A stretch of 64,000 nucleotides of DNA from Tubulanus polymorphus. Its lineage: Eukaryota > Nemertea > Palaeonemertea > Tubulaniformes > Tubulanidae. Positions 13,017 to 26,323 of this stretch are shown one piece after another. Both the position numbers and the translations under genes were made by a program. The notes beneath the pieces were generated by a model that did no database searches, was not told the origin of the DNA, and saw only the letters and a list, made by a program, of their open reading frames with translations. Location: contig NC_134034.1 in the NCBI RefSeq assembly GCF_964204645.1, positions 14,203,962-14,267,961 of the forward strand, written 5' to 3'. Numbering within the stretch: the first letter of the stretch is position 1; each line of letters begins with the position of its first letter.

Positions 13017-13271
13017 ACCCGCACTTTATGATTGATTAACCAGTTAGATCGATAATTATTATGTGCTTATTTATTTATATTGTATTGATTTGATAATCGT
13101 CAGGGTAGAAGTAGTAACAGAACAAAGAAATAGAAATGCAAATTGTCGATGGAACTCGTGCGCCATCTATCAGACATTGAAGAAATTAATAAATTATGTT
13201 TTACGAACAAAGATTGTACTTCGATGAATAAGTGTTTGTTGTGATAAGCGAGTCTGATGTTTTTACTGGCG

Positions 13272-13277
13272 AATAAA
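13272..13277 (+). terminator. Candidate MGST3 polyadenylation signal
   Basis: AATAAA 256 bp after the MGST3 stop codon. Another AATAAA lies closer, near 13189, so which one is used is undecided. Confidence 0.45.
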
Positions 13278-14546
13278 TGTTGGAATAATATAATAATAGT
13301 CTCTGCGATGTTTACATTATTCCACGTGATACAAGACGAGGTTAAACACGTTCTATGAACAGACGGTGAAAAACACTTATCGTTTCGGTGTTTGATAAAA
13401 GGCGGTGGAACCCAGTTCCACTCGTGTCGAATGTACTCTAACTACAGTATCGGAAGCCGAACTGTGGAACTGTCTGATTCCTTTCTGATTTCGTTTCAAG
13501 AATTCGTAGAACGTTGTTTCTGAATGGAAATGTTGTAACGCCAGTTAATTCAAAATGTAGAATAGATAAATGAATTATTGATAGATTTGAGTAAATTATG
13601 TATTGATTGCTTTTACAGATTATTGATTGATTAAATAAACTTTCTCATAATTTTGGATTTTGCGATTTAACTTTATTCTAGTGACGACTGGTTTTTTATG
13701 GACTCGATTGAACACAGACGACACTTGGATCTCAAGCACCATTGACTGTCCTTATCTTCACAGGGTCGACTAGTTGATAAGATATTACAGTACCTCACCA
13801 AACTGCGACCGGCAAAAATAAAATGGTCCGAGTTGACAATCGGAAATGCGTAGTCATCATTCCAGCATCCGGTTCCACATTGCGTCCAATTTAGGATTAA
13901 AACATTCAAACTGATCTATGTTCAATTGGTTTGTACTGCGACTGGTCGCGGGTATTCAGGTTTGTACTGCGACTGGTCGCGGGTATTCAGGTTTTCAAGT
14001 AACGTTGACAAAGGAATTAAATAAATTTTTTGACGAGTTGGAATTTATTTTTGAATATCATATCAAATCATTGCATAGATAGAACAGCGTAATAAACACC
14101 ATGTACTTAAAGATGATATCGGTGTTTAAGAGACACTTATTCGTGTACGGGTTATATATGTGTCAATGGGGCCTAGTTCAAACCCGCGATAGAGATACGA
14201 AACGATAGCGATTATAAAGAATTTAAAAGGCTCACGAAACAATAAAAAGAACCGCATAGAATATACGAAGTTAAAAAATGGCGACATCCATGAATAGCTT
14301 AGACCATTGACGTGTTTATGCGTCCATGCTTAGACTGAAGATTGATTACGTAACAAACGCGTTATACTGAAGAGCTCTGCTCGACTCTTGTCGAATACTT
14401 TTGAAGATGTGCAACAAAATACTCCTAGCTATTGTTTGTTTTCAGCGTTTATGTGTACATATCCTTTTTGCTAATCCAAGGAATTAAGAAATACATAAAT
14501 TATACATAGTTCACAAAGCCACCGGGGTTACTACGCAACATTACAG

Positions 14547-14578
<32 letters not shown>

Positions 14579-14580
14579 CA
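13278..14580. other. Convergent spacer, no gene seen
   Basis: Contains the 3' flanks of MGST3 (+) and the calexcitin-like gene (-), a 31-bp tandem duplication at 13928-13989 and an (AT)n tract at 14547-14573. Short open frames here have no recognisable domain. Confidence 0.6.
13928..13989. repeat. Perfect 31-bp tandem duplication
   Basis: Two adjacent identical copies of a 31-bp unit containing GTACTGCGACTGGTCGCGGG. No third copy. Confidence 0.9.
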
Positions 14581-16666
14581 TCAAGCATTTCTCCAATATC
14601 TCTTAACAGACGGATTCGAACTGAAACGTCGCCGTTTCGCTCCGGGTCGCCTCTCGATGACGTCATCTTTCGGTAAAATGATCTGTATTTTGTCTTCTAT
14701 CGTATCGACAAACGCTGCTAAGATGTATTTTCCCGGTCCGAAATTCGTCGATCTTCCCAGTAAAAAGTTAGCGAAACATTGCTCGAATGATTGAACGTTT
14801 AATGGATATTTACCATTCTGTAATCAGATCAAATGAATTCAGATATATATATGTATGTATAAATGAAAAGCCTTGCGAAAATATGCGAGTGGGTCCGTCT
14901 TTAATTTGGTGATGGAATCATTATAAGCAATCAATTTTAAAATTTTGATAATTCAATAGTCTTTCAGCGATTTGCGTTGAAATAACGAAGGTCTGAATAA
15001 ACGAACGAATTCTATTTACAAGACTCTATGCAATGGTTATAGGTGCGATGTGTTTCAGTTTCAGAATGATTAGAAATTAAAAACGTCACGATTAGAATCG
15101 AACAAACCCCTAAAACCTGATATTACATCCCCAGAGTTCTCCACTTCTCCATATACTGGAATTCTAAAGGACTGCTTTCATTGTTTTATAGTGTATGCTA
15201 TCGATCCCCCAAAATGTATAGAAAATCTAAGCTTCATTTTGGCGTAATCTTCATTAGAATATTGACATCCACTCAGCAGATATTTCATAAGGAGTTGCTG
15301 ATTCTCAGAGGGGTGGATATAAAAATGAACGGGGTGCGCGTTGTGGAGAACACTTCGGACACAGCATGGCTTCATTCCCTGCACTATAGTTACTTACATC
15401 AGTTATATCATTGTATGCTCTACGCGCAATATCTTTAGGATCGTGATCTTCGAGTTTTAGAAATCCGGAATAATATTCTTCAAGTTCCTCTTCGTCGATC
15501 ACACTGTCACCTGCAGAACAGATCAACGAATTGCTTAAAAGCATCACTTGAAAACTATTTTCCAAAGCGCAATTATCGACCTTGTATTTTATATACCTTT
15601 AACATCTACGACTTCGAATAGAACTTTAGGAAGTAGTTGTAACCAGACTGGGAAATCATTCATACTCATAGCACCGTGGAGTAACTTCTCCCACATACTC
15701 AACCATTCTTCTACTGCTATGTGAGTTGTATCTGTATCTACAAATACACCAAACTAGTCAGCTAATTTTTGCTGTATCAAGATACATTTTTGGTTGCGCA
15801 GTAATTTCCACTCATCATCTCTGAACCAACCAATATTTCGCTGGTCTATTTTCTCATAGATAAGTGACCTCTCTATAATGAACGTTTGCCGGATCAACCG
15901 GAAGTATTCTGCACTGTACAGTGAGTGGTTTCCTGTACACATATCGATAAATCAGTGAAATTTAAATGTACCTTTAATGATCGATATATCATGGCTGCCG
16001 TCGTCGCTCGCGTCGAGTATCATGGCGGCTTTCCTTTCGCATAAACTATGGAAAAATGTGTTATGAATTTCACGACACCAGTTTGCCAAACTCGACTTTT
16101 CCGGCCATGCGGCGTAATCCACGATTTTCTGAAATTGTCGGACGAGGGATTTTAGATAAAAGCTCGTGGCAGGTTTGGAAGTAAAACCCCGTGGTTTGAA
16201 CTTACTCTCTGTAAGTTTTCAAAGTCATTCTTCTCCAAAAGTCCGTCTTTGTTATCATCTGAAGTTAGTTATGATAATATACTAAATTATCAACAAACTA
16301 CGAGATATTTAAGCTTTATATGAAATCATAAAATGATATATTCGTATAAAATATCGTATTCTGCAATAATCAGTATTCAGAAAAACCTTAAGAAATGTTG
16401 AGAGATTTATTGGAATTATAATATATATTAAGGATACTTAGTAGAATTGTTGAAAACCCGCAATCATTAACTGAGATGATTTAGGATATTTCGGGCCTTT
16501 CTTCTTCGTCATACGATGGTAAAAGATAATATTAACTAAAAGCCCAGTCAGAGACTACTGTGTCACCTAAACCTAATAAAGCAGCTCGACTCAGACACTT
16601 ACCGAAAAAATTGAAATAGATGAGAAGTTTTTCCTCTTGAAACTGTGAGAGTTTAGAAACTTGCAT
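14581..16666 (-). CDS. Calexcitin-like EF-hand calcium-binding protein
   Basis: Six exons on the minus strand (16666-16603, 16258-16206, 16128-15972, 15737-15597, 15510-15398, 14817-14581) join in phase to 254 residues. The start MQVSKLSQFQEEKL matches the calexcitin/sarcoplasmic-binding N-terminus, followed by a first EF loop (DDNKDGLLEKND, with D at position 12 as in calexcitins). A region ending EEWLSMW aligns with the second EF hand (DEWCSMW in calexcitin) but lacks most calcium ligands. A third loop (DVKGDSVIDEEE) keeps the acidic ligands, with S in place of the usual G. The fourth is degenerate and is followed by the family's F-G-P-G-K-Y-I tail motif. Calexcitins are neuronal Ca2+/GTP-binding signalling proteins of protostomes. 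The last exon adds a basic tail of about 30 residues (RRPGAKRRRF), making the protein longer than the usual 190 or so. The assignment rests on remembered family motifs. Confidence 0.85.
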
Positions 16667-17159
16667 CTTCGGAAGCGCTTGCGTTCGACGTCCTTAGACA
16701 AGAAAATATGCAAATGCTCGTTTATACGTTATGTTTTGAAGCGGTGCGTACGCATTTAGCTGGCGGTGCCTCGTTCCCGTAAATCATTGTTGTTATCATT
16801 TTATTACAATAAAGATGTAGAGCGCATAGAAACACGTGTCGTACATTGCACTCGATATCACTCCGCCCTTGACCGACCGACCGAGAAATATCAGAGAACT
16901 TTTCAACATTTGCAACATTTTTTTAACGATCAAATTGATGATTTGTTTTAGAAACCGAGCGAGAAGCAACATCACGTGATAATTAACAGAAACATGTATT
17001 TTATAATATTTGATAATGATTAAGCTATTCTAATATAAATTCTTAAAATTCCAGCAAGAAGAATATATTAAAGAATTAGGGAAACGATAGAATTAGTTTT
17101 GAGATAAATAGAGAAAGTAGATAGACACAAGAAGAGAACCCCAGCATAAGGTTTCATAA

Positions 17160-17389
<230 letters not shown>

Positions 17390-19448
17390 CATATTCACAA
17401 TTTGATTATTTGTCGGAGGCGCTGTTGAATTTCATTTTCAAGGAGAAGTTATCGAGAATAAAAATTCCTCATGCCTTTTGCGTCACTAAAATGACCCGAA
17501 TAAATTGTTCGTATATAGTGAAGATGTTAGACAACAGCGTTAGTTTTGAGCGTATGTAACGAATTGTTACCCCTTCCCCTGACGTTCGTAGACATGATGA
17601 GATTTCTCTTCTTTCTGTCAATGATTTCCTATAATAGAAATATCAGCCACGTTGCGTAAAAAGCGGCGTGTAATTTATTACGATGTCGAGTACCCTCGAC
17701 TCGCTCTACGGCTGCGGTGTCTAGGCCTGTATGGATCCATACATGATTATTTATACATATGTTTTATATAAATATATAATACATGTACTATAGGGCCGGC
17801 GGAAGGAGTAACACGTTGGTCCGGCCAGTTCTGCCAGTGTAGAGGTATTTGCGAGTGCCCAAGGCGCCTAGAACTGGTGGGGGCCGATCTGGGTCCTCTT
17901 TTAAAAAGCGTTTAAAATGTTTAAAACCAGGAGATGCGTTTTAACGAAATTATGGCATGAGATATATGAAATAAATCCTCTTACATCGGGACACAATTCA
18001 CGGCAAGATAATACTATAGATTTTATGCATTTATTTAGTAAATCTAGTACGATTATCGGCTACGTCAAAAAGTGAAACATGGTTTCGGCAATGTTTTAGT
18101 CCGGCCATGGGCCACCCCTGCCGCCCTTGTGCAACCGGCCATGTTAGCATTGATTCGATAATATCAAAACATTTTCAAAACTTCAATTCGCGCAGTTTTT
18201 AGATTTGAAACAAGAGCGAAATGTGAATCGTGTGCGTGACATGTGATTCCGTATCTACACGTCGCAGTTTGAAACATCTACATCCTTGAGTTACGTGATG
18301 AATACACTCTTTGAATGTCGGAATAATCAGCAGGATTAATAGATTTTCGTTTATGACATGAAGATTGATTTCACCAGAGTTCTAAAATTAAACCGATGGT
18401 TTTGCTTTCGCGCAGGCTTTCCAAAAACTGAAATTATCGCATTGCTAGCACCAAAATTTCATGAATTTTTGCCGTAGCACCTATAACAACCATGCGAGAA
18501 TATTTGTAAACACTTTTACCTTAAACAATTAATGATTTATCCTTCGTTGTGTGGCTTTTTGGTTGTAGAGTCCTGAGATACGCGCTCAGTAGCAGCACAA
18601 ACTGAGCTCCTGCTAATAGAGTAATTCTATCCTATACAGGTGACCGATTTTTTATCTGGGAAACTTAATGGCCTCGCCAATATCTCCCGCTATATTTTCT
18701 ATCGATCTCAGGGGTGTATATGAGTTGTTCATATGAATATAAAATAGAATATAAAGATTTTATAAACGTAGAAAACATGCCGCAAGATGGCGACATTATT
18801 GCCGTTATAAATCACACCCTGCGTAACAATCCACTCAGAGAATCGAAGTAAAAATCGATGTCTAAGTTTTGGAGTTCATTGAATTCATTCATGGTGAATT
18901 TTTTAAGGAATTGTTACAAGATTTGTGTGACAGGTTTGTGTCGAATGAGAACGCGTCGACCACGACAAGCTAAATTTAAAAGTAACGACATTTACTTGAT
19001 ATACTGTACTGTATGTAGGTTGTTGTAATCAAGAGTTAACTTAGTATTTTGATTGTGCTATCAAAAGAAAAAATAAAATGTTGGCAGAGATCTGTTCTAC
19101 GCGCAGGGCCAATCATTAGAGTAGTGCCGGGATATTGCGCACCGAACGGGGTCAGGTGCACTTCTACCAAAAAGCTCTTCGGTCGTTTCTTTCGTCGGTG
19201 TGATTTATTTGGCGCCAGTCTGACACTCGTACAGCTGGGCTGATTATCTCGGTACGTCTGGCAAAATTTGGTTCGTTGCCAAAAAAAAACTACGAGCCGC
19301 CGTAAATTCAGCGGAGAACAAAAGAGTGACGGATAATTCATAAGTACCGGAGGTTGCTCCCAGGGTTCCACCCGTACCCAGAAAACTCATCCATTAATTT
19401 TTAAACAAATGGATAGAGAAAGTTGCAAGAATAGCGAGATTTCTTCAG

Positions 19449-19555
19449 GGTCTAGTTCCACAGTTTCGAGTTAAGATTCAACTCAGAGTTAACTCATCGA
19501 AAATGAACTAACTTTAACTCAGAGTTAACTCTAACTCAACTGTGGAACTGGATCC
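19449..19555. mobile_element. Palindromic MITE-like element, family B
   Basis: Left arm GGTCTAGTTCCACAGTTTCG with internal CTCAGAGTTAACTC; the right arm (GAGTTAACTC then CAACTGTGGAACTGGATCC) is its inverted counterpart. About 107 bp, non-coding. Confidence 0.65.
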
Positions 19556-20114
19556 AGTAGAACTCTGCCAGTGGTGTCAGATATTTACCGTCGAGTGCTG
19601 CCCCCATAAATAACGTTGACGGTGAACATGAGAACTCATACCACAGTGGGTATCACTGACTGTGGCATGCGAGTACATCCCAGCGGCACCCTAATAACCC
19701 TAACCCTTACCCCACTTTGACGATTGCGATCTAACTCTGATCATAAACTGGTTGCCGGTCTCTACGACAGCGAATGCAGGTGGCGCAGAATTGGACAGGC
19801 GACCAGTCTAGGATCTTCCTTCTGTGGCAAGTGAGTAATATAAATTATCAAAACATTTCTAGATCAACTGAAATCTCTTTCTGTAGTTGTTTATAAACCA
19901 CCACGTAATGTAACATTTAAAACGGCTAAAATGAAATTATCGTCAAGGTACCGGAGAATTATGAATCCATTGCGCATGCGTGAAGTCCTCTACGAACTAT
20001 GAACAAGTCGTAGGTTCTTTAAATGTCAAACCAACCAAAAAACCACTCTTGAATGTTCGTGTGTTTAAGAGAGTCTATTTTTAGAGATTTAAATGTCTGA
20101 TAAATGATGTACAG

Positions 20115-23100
20115 ATGAAAGTTTCACTCGCTGTTTTAAGATTTGAAATTTCAGATCATTCTTTAATTCCTCATTATCTCAAATACCGTAAGTCATACAA
20201 TGAAATTTTACTTCCGGGTTTGAGAATTTTTTTATTTGGAAGGACCCTCTCTACAGTCCACCAGCCTAGTTTCACAAAAGTTTTAATCTTTGATATCTCC
20301 ATTTATTTATCGCCTTGTTTTCTGGCAATCGAGTTAAAATCATTTCGTGATCATGAACCAAAAATCAGCGATCAATAAATATCGCTCTTTGAATATCATT
20401 ATTGAGTGATTAGTACCGTTTGTGCAAACCAAACACACGGAGAATCTGGATTCTGTCTGGTGGAAAAACTGTCAGTGTTTGGTCCGATGCAGGGGCTCAG
20501 TGCGTCAAAACGATTTGACTAATTGAATTGATTGATTAAATTTCTATGGAATTTGTACAGAGTTTGTAACCGTATAGTGTGAAACTGGGCCCCGTCCTGT
20601 TGTATATAGGTAAGGAGGCTTATAAAACATCCATATAACAACAGAATGTTTTGTAATTGATAAATTGTAGGTTGGAGACAAGGAGGAGGGATGTCGTCTG
20701 GAAAACAAGATGAGAAAGATAAGAAATCATACGCTAATATCGTAGGGGGCGCTGCACGGTCTCTATCATCGCCACCTACTGTGGCAAGCGGTGTTACGTG
20801 TATTCCTATAGAGTCAACGGATAAACATAGAGGTGCACGGCAACCTAAACAATACACTATACAATCTATAGAACCGAGAGGTACGGCATTTAACCCTAAC
20901 ATCTCGTATATACAATCTATTAATGCAATCTTAATGTGCAGTACAATATAAACTACTGCAGCAATCAACGGTTCCATTTGTCTGGGTTGCCACTATAAAC
21001 TACTGCAGCAATCAACGGTTCCATTTGTCTGGGTTGCCACTATAAACTACTGCAGCAATCAACGGTTCCATTTGTCTGGGTTGCCACTATAAACTACTGC
21101 AACAATCAACGGTTCCATTTGTCTGGGTTGCCACTATAAACTACTGCAGCAATCAACGGTTCCATTTGTCTGGGTTGCCACTATAAACTACTGCAGCAAT
21201 CAACGGTTCCATTTGTCTGGGTTGCCACTATAAACTACTGCAGCAATCAACGGTTCCATTTGTCTGGGTTGCCACTATAAACTACTGCAGCAATCAACGG
21301 TTCCATTTGTCTGGGTTGCCACTATAAACTACTGCAGCAATCAACGGTTCCATTTGTCTGGGTTGCCACTATAAACTACTGCAGCATGCAGTGCGTAATT
21401 AAATCAAACAGGTTCCATCTCTGTCTAATGTATGTGACTGTGTTTATTCAATGGATTCTTAATCATGTCAGGGAAAACAACTTTCATTTCAGGGGAAGTC
21501 AAATAAAAGTGGTTATCACGCTAGTTACAGTTGAGAACTGAAAGTTTTCAACAGGAAAAATTCATGAAATTAATTTTACATTTTTTTCAGGTAAACCTCA
21601 AACCCACGATCATCGCGTAGATGGAACTAGCGAACAGGGACGCCGCTCAGAGAGTGGAGATATAGACATCGAAATAGAGCCCGTCGTTTCTAACAATCGC
21701 AGCCGTTTGACTTCTACATCGTCGTGTGACGATAAACATAGCAACCGTTCATCGGTGTCATCCGATCGGTATCTGATGTCGCTACCAGGGGGCGATGACA
21801 CGGACGATCCTCGTCCAGTGGATAGCGCTAAAAACCGGCATAAGAGTCACAGTCCCGGTATAGATGGCGAATCTAAAAATACGGTTCATTTCTTCTCTGG
21901 GAATCCGAGTGTTGAAACTACTGAAGGAATCATGCATTTATACAAAGACAAGTGAGTTATTTTATTGTTTGGAACTTTTAGAACATTGACACTTACTCTT
22001 AAGAAAGTCAAGCTCAGCTCAGAACCGTAGAACTTGATCTGAATAATTCAGTCTATTTTGGACAATTTCTGAGATAAAGAATGTTGTAATTGTAGTCAGT
22101 TTGTCGTATCAACTGAAGATGAAGATGTCAAGAGACCAGATATGATTTGTATTCTTGGAGTCCCTGCGAATATGAACACTAAAGATCTGATTCAATTCAC
22201 TGCTCCGGTTATGTAAGTAAAGTTCAGGAAATTCTTGTGAATTTCTCACGAAATTGTTGACGTATTTTTAAAAGTTGTTATTTTCTATCAGGCAGGGAAT
22301 TGAGCACATTCGAATTATCAGAGACTCGACACCAAATCAATACATGGCTTTACTGAAGTTTCGTAGTCAGGTATTGAATACAATTATCACCTTAAACCTG
22401 AATATCTAATTGATTCCTAATTTCTAATTGTTTTGAACTATTTCAGAGGGAAAGCGATGAATTTTATCGTACCTACAATAACGTGCGTTATAACTCATTA
22501 GAAACAGATGTTTGTCATTTAGTTTATATCTCGAGAATTGAAACGTTAAAAGCTTCTGAGGTGAGGATTTATTCTTAAAACTATTAGAAAACATTTAGAC
22601 TAGAGTCTGACTGCAACTGAGCCTAATCCCGGGAACCAGATAATCCATGTTTGGGTAAGTGTAGTTTACATTAATGATGTTTATTTCTAGGGTGCTTGTT
22701 TTCCTGTTCCGGGTCTCACTGAGTTACCAAATTGTCCCGTTTGTTTAGAGAGAATGGTAGGTACTTATTTGAAATAGATTTAACAGAAAAAACCCGGTAT
22801 TTCTAGATCATTCGATAAATCATAAATATACGTTTATTTCAGGATGAATCAGTTGATGGAATTCTGACTATTTTATGTAATCATTCGTTCCATGGAAACT
22901 GTCTCACTCAATGGGGAGATACGAGGTATGACGATATCGACCAATCATTGAACCCGATATCGACCAATCATTGAACCCGATATCGATACCGCTACGATAT
23001 CGACCAATCATTGAACCCGATATCGACCAATCATTGAACCCGATATCGATACTGCTACGATATCAACCAATCATTGAACCCGATATCGATACCGCTACGA

Positions 23101-24938
23101 TATCGACCAATCATTGAACCCGATATCGACCAATCATTGAACCCGATATCGATACCGCTACGATATAGACCAATCATAGAACCCGATATCGACCAATCAT
23201 TGAACCCGATATCGACCAATCACTGAATCCCCCAATCGATACTGATCAGTATTTCATGATGATGTATTGTTTATTATTTATAGTTGTCCCGTCTGTCGTT
23301 ACGTTCAAACTCCTGATGTCGTCGCTGATAATAAATGTCAACAATGCGAATCACAGGAGAATTTATGGATTTGTTTGATTTGTGGTTGTGTCGGGTGTGG
23401 AAGATATCAAGGAGGTCACGCTCGTAGGTGAGGGTTCAATTATTATCTATTTTCACTTTATAATTCATGCCGTTTCCCAGCTATTTAAGTCGTAAATTCT
23501 GCCCTCAACTTTCCTTTAAAGTGAATTTAAGCGGGTTCTGTAAATATCCGGTAATTGTATAATATTTCACGCTCTGGTTTTATTTATTTCCACTGTAGAC
23601 ATTATGAAGACACGTTGCACACGTTCGCGATGCAACTCGGTAATAACAGAGTTTGGGATTATGCAGGAGATAATTACGTGCATCGTCTCGTGCAGAATAA
23701 AAGCGATGGTAAACTGGTGGAGGTGAATGATGGAGGCGGAGGAGGTGAAAATATCGATGACGCTAAACTTGAATCTCTTACATTAGAGGTAAATACCGCA
23801 GCCATTCACTGTAAATCTGTCACTGTTTCAGACAATCATCGGTGAAGTTCGGATGAATAGTTTTTGAAAGTGCCCTGGCCTAATGTCTAGCGTTTGTACA
23901 AATGTAGTTCAGTTTCAATTGACACAATGTCTCTAGTGAAGTTCTGAACATAAGTGAAGTGTGCACAATAATTGTAAGAATGTTTTGAATGTCTGAGGCT
24001 GTAGTTTGATAGGTATATCTCACTACTGTCAGCTGGTGCATATAATTTGTGGGTTTCTTACAGTACACGTATTTATTAACTAGTCAACTCGAGTCTCAAA
24101 GATTATATTTCGAAGAGAAAATGCAACTAGTGGAAGAACAAGCGCAGAAAAATGTGAGTTTTAGTATTTAGTATAGTAATACATAGTTACGTCAGTGAGT
24201 TATTGAGTTTTAGATCAGATTCATATGAAATGAATATTCTCTAAAGTCTGACTGTGATTGAACGTAGATCGAAGATGAAGTCACAAGATCGCGTAAAACC
24301 ATGGATGAATGTGAAAGACTCGATCGATGTTTACAAGACGCACAAAAAGAGAAAATTTCTCACGAGAAAAAAAACGCAACTGTAAGATATTTAAAACCTT
24401 CATAAATTTCACCTATTTCTGCCGAATAGATTTCTTACAATCGTGAGTTTTCTCTGAATTACAGTTAACTTCTAAATTGAATAAATTAACTGCTGAATTA
24501 AAAGATGAAAAAGAACTGAATCGTTGTTTAAGAGATAATCAACTTCAGTGGCAAAACAAATTCGAAGATTTGGAGAAAAGATTCGAGACGACGACTAAAG
24601 AGAAAGACCAGGTATTGTGGTTTAAATGTAGTATTCACATTCTATGATTCAAATTCATTGCTGGTATTTTTCAGGGGTTTTATTTACGTTTGTGACTTAC
24701 TACACCACGTTTACTCAGGTCGATATCTGAGTCTGATTTCTTTTCTTTACAGGAATTGCAGGAGTTGAAAGATCAATTGAGGGATATAATGTTTTATTTG
24801 GAAGCGCAGCAGAAAATAGCGAATTCTTCAAATGAAATGCAGGACGATATACAAGGAGGCCAGATCATCGTAGGAGAGTCGTCTGCTAGTGGATATAATC
24901 CACGATCTGGCAGACGAGGCAGAAAGAAGGGTCGATAA
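20115..24938 (+). CDS. BRAP: BRCA1-associated protein (BRAP/IMP), RING E3 ligase
   Basis: Fourteen exons in phase give 657 residues: 20115-20187, 20671-20880, 21591-21951, 22096-22212, 22292-22370, 22447-22560, 22691-22756, 22843-22925, 23284-23427, 23599-23788, 24064-24153, 24268-24381, 24465-24611, 24753-24938. Exon 1 ([16 protein letters not shown]) matches the vertebrate BRAP N-terminus, fixing the start. After a Ser-rich linker come FFSGNPSVE and GIMHLYK, the BRAP RNA-recognition-like domain ([16 protein letters not shown]), a RING finger ([28 protein letters not shown]), a UBP-type zinc finger ([32 protein letters not shown]), then a coiled coil from about residue 500 to near the end. 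BRAP is a cytoplasmic ubiquitin ligase that restrains KSR-Raf/MEK signalling until activated by Ras and also retains nuclear-localisation-signal proteins. All zinc ligands appear intact. Introns 2 and 8 carry minisatellites. Confidence 0.97.
20947..21386. repeat. 47-bp minisatellite in BRAP intron 2, about 9.4 copies
   Basis: Unit contains TATAAACTACTGCAGCAATC and CGGTTCCATTTGTCTGGGTT. Copies are almost identical; one carries TGCAACAAT for TGCAGCAAT, showing recent expansion or homogenisation. Confidence 0.97.
22930..23236. repeat. Minisatellite filling BRAP intron 8
   Basis: Basic 23-bp unit (CGATATCGACCAATCATTGA plus ACC) alternates with a longer form carrying GATACCGCTA. Begins about 5 bp after the exon 8 donor and fills most of a 358-bp intron. 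Each unit contains the palindrome CGATATCG or a close variant. Confidence 0.92.
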
Positions 24939-25290
24939 TCAACTGTCTGCAAAATATTCAACTTTTCATTCCATATTTAAACATTAGATCAATAACTAAA
25001 TTATTGAGAGATAATTGATGGCAATTTATGGTTAAATGCATTTAAAATTCAAACCAAAAATATTCATTAGAAAATTTGAAGGATAACTCAATTTATGAGA
25101 GAGATACCCAGAGTTCTTACAGATCAGAGAATCAAAAATTCCCTGATTTTTCCTTCGACCAAATGATAAGTTATCCTCAGTAGAAGTGGGAGAAGTTCCT
25201 TGTAGTAGTACCACTCGTCACCAGTGAGAACTATTCCCTGACTTGCCTGATTTTCATGAGTCAAAATATCCTGATATTCACAGCAAGGAA

Positions 25291-25392
25291 AGAACCCTGA
25301 CCCGGTAATAACCCTGGACCGGTAAGAACCCTGGACCGGTAAGAATCCTGGACCGGTAAGAATCCTGACCAGTAAGGACCCTGGACCGGTAT
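25291..25392. repeat. About 18-bp repeat in BRAP 3' flank
   Basis: Six imperfect copies of CCTGGACCGGTAAGAA, with drift such as ACCAGTAAGGACC. Confidence 0.85.
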
Positions 25393-25847
25393 AAGCATCA
25401 TGTTAGAGAATTATATTGTCTCTAGGATCAGAGTTCGGTTCATTTGTGAGTTTGAAATAATGCTTCTAATATTGCTAGTAGAGTAAGTGCTTCGATACAG
25501 TCCATCTACGCATAAATGTCTGGGAAACATAATTTCTCTGGTACAAATTGATCTATATTTAGTTGATTATACTGTACAGCACCCAATTGAACAGTTCCTT
25601 TACCTGTAGTTCAAGAACCAGTGATTTAATGCATCAAATGTATAAATCTACATGTATAATCATCATACATTCTAAATATGATTCAATCAGTTATTGCTCT
25701 GGGACTTAGTTGCTCAAGTCAGTTAGTTTAACTAGTGGATCCTTTGAGCAACACTTCACACGTTTTCTTCCAGGTCAGATCTGTCGTGAGTCTCTAGTTG
25801 ATTTCTGTTTTTTACATGTATGATTTGTATTGTGGAGTTGTTTTGTA

Positions 25848-25853
25848 AATAAA
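25848..25853 (+). terminator. Candidate BRAP polyadenylation signal
   Basis: AATAAA about 910 bp after the BRAP stop, in a T-rich context, with a second AATAAA near 25867. Confidence 0.5.
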
Positions 25854-25937
25854 GTGATGTAAGTTAAATAAATTTTATTATCATTTAAGTGGCTTTTGAT
25901 TCTATGTTTAAAGAGGAAGTTAGGATTAGGCTTAGGT

Positions 25938-25972
25938 AGGGTTAGGATCAGTAACCCTAACCCTAACTACTA
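25938..25972. repeat. Telomere-like repeats in inverted orientation
   Basis: GTAGGGTTAGGATCAG is followed at once by TAACCCTAACCCTAAC, so both strands of the TTAGGG motif meet head to head and could fold as a small hairpin. Confidence 0.7.
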
Positions 25973-26287
25973 CCGGTACACATGTTCTGTCTTTTGAGTT
26001 GAGACCCGTGTGCGCTACCAAAAACACAATACTCGGACCCAGGTTTTGACCAGAGATTTTCATTTCAAACTTCCCCCAACAAGCTCTGACAATTTGTTGG
26101 GTACCTTAAAAATATACCTGAAGGAATGAAAAAAGTTGTACATGTTTAGCTTTGTTTATTTATAAAACGTTTACAGAAACAGCAAGGAGCTAATCTTATA
26201 TAGAAAATACATGAAACTAGTCCGGACTAATTATAATTTAGAGATAGCCAGAAAAAAACTTAAGTAGATGGTCAGTTATTTCATAAT

Positions 26288-26289
26288 AG

Positions 26290-26321
<32 letters not shown>
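26288..26321. repeat. (CAG)11 microsatellite
   Basis: Eleven or so CAG/AGC triplets. Read on the minus strand it is (CTG)n about 1.1 kb past the TAPP stop, possibly in its 3' UTR. Shorter CAG runs occur at 33070-33089 and near 33249-33266, upstream of TAPP. Confidence 0.9.

Positions 26322-26323
<2 letters not shown>

Noticed and set aside
13673-13909. 78-codon minus-strand frame
   Set aside because: No recognisable domain or splice context in the MGST3-calexcitin spacer.
21610-21801. 63-codon minus-strand frame
   Set aside because: Antisense shadow of BRAP exon 3.
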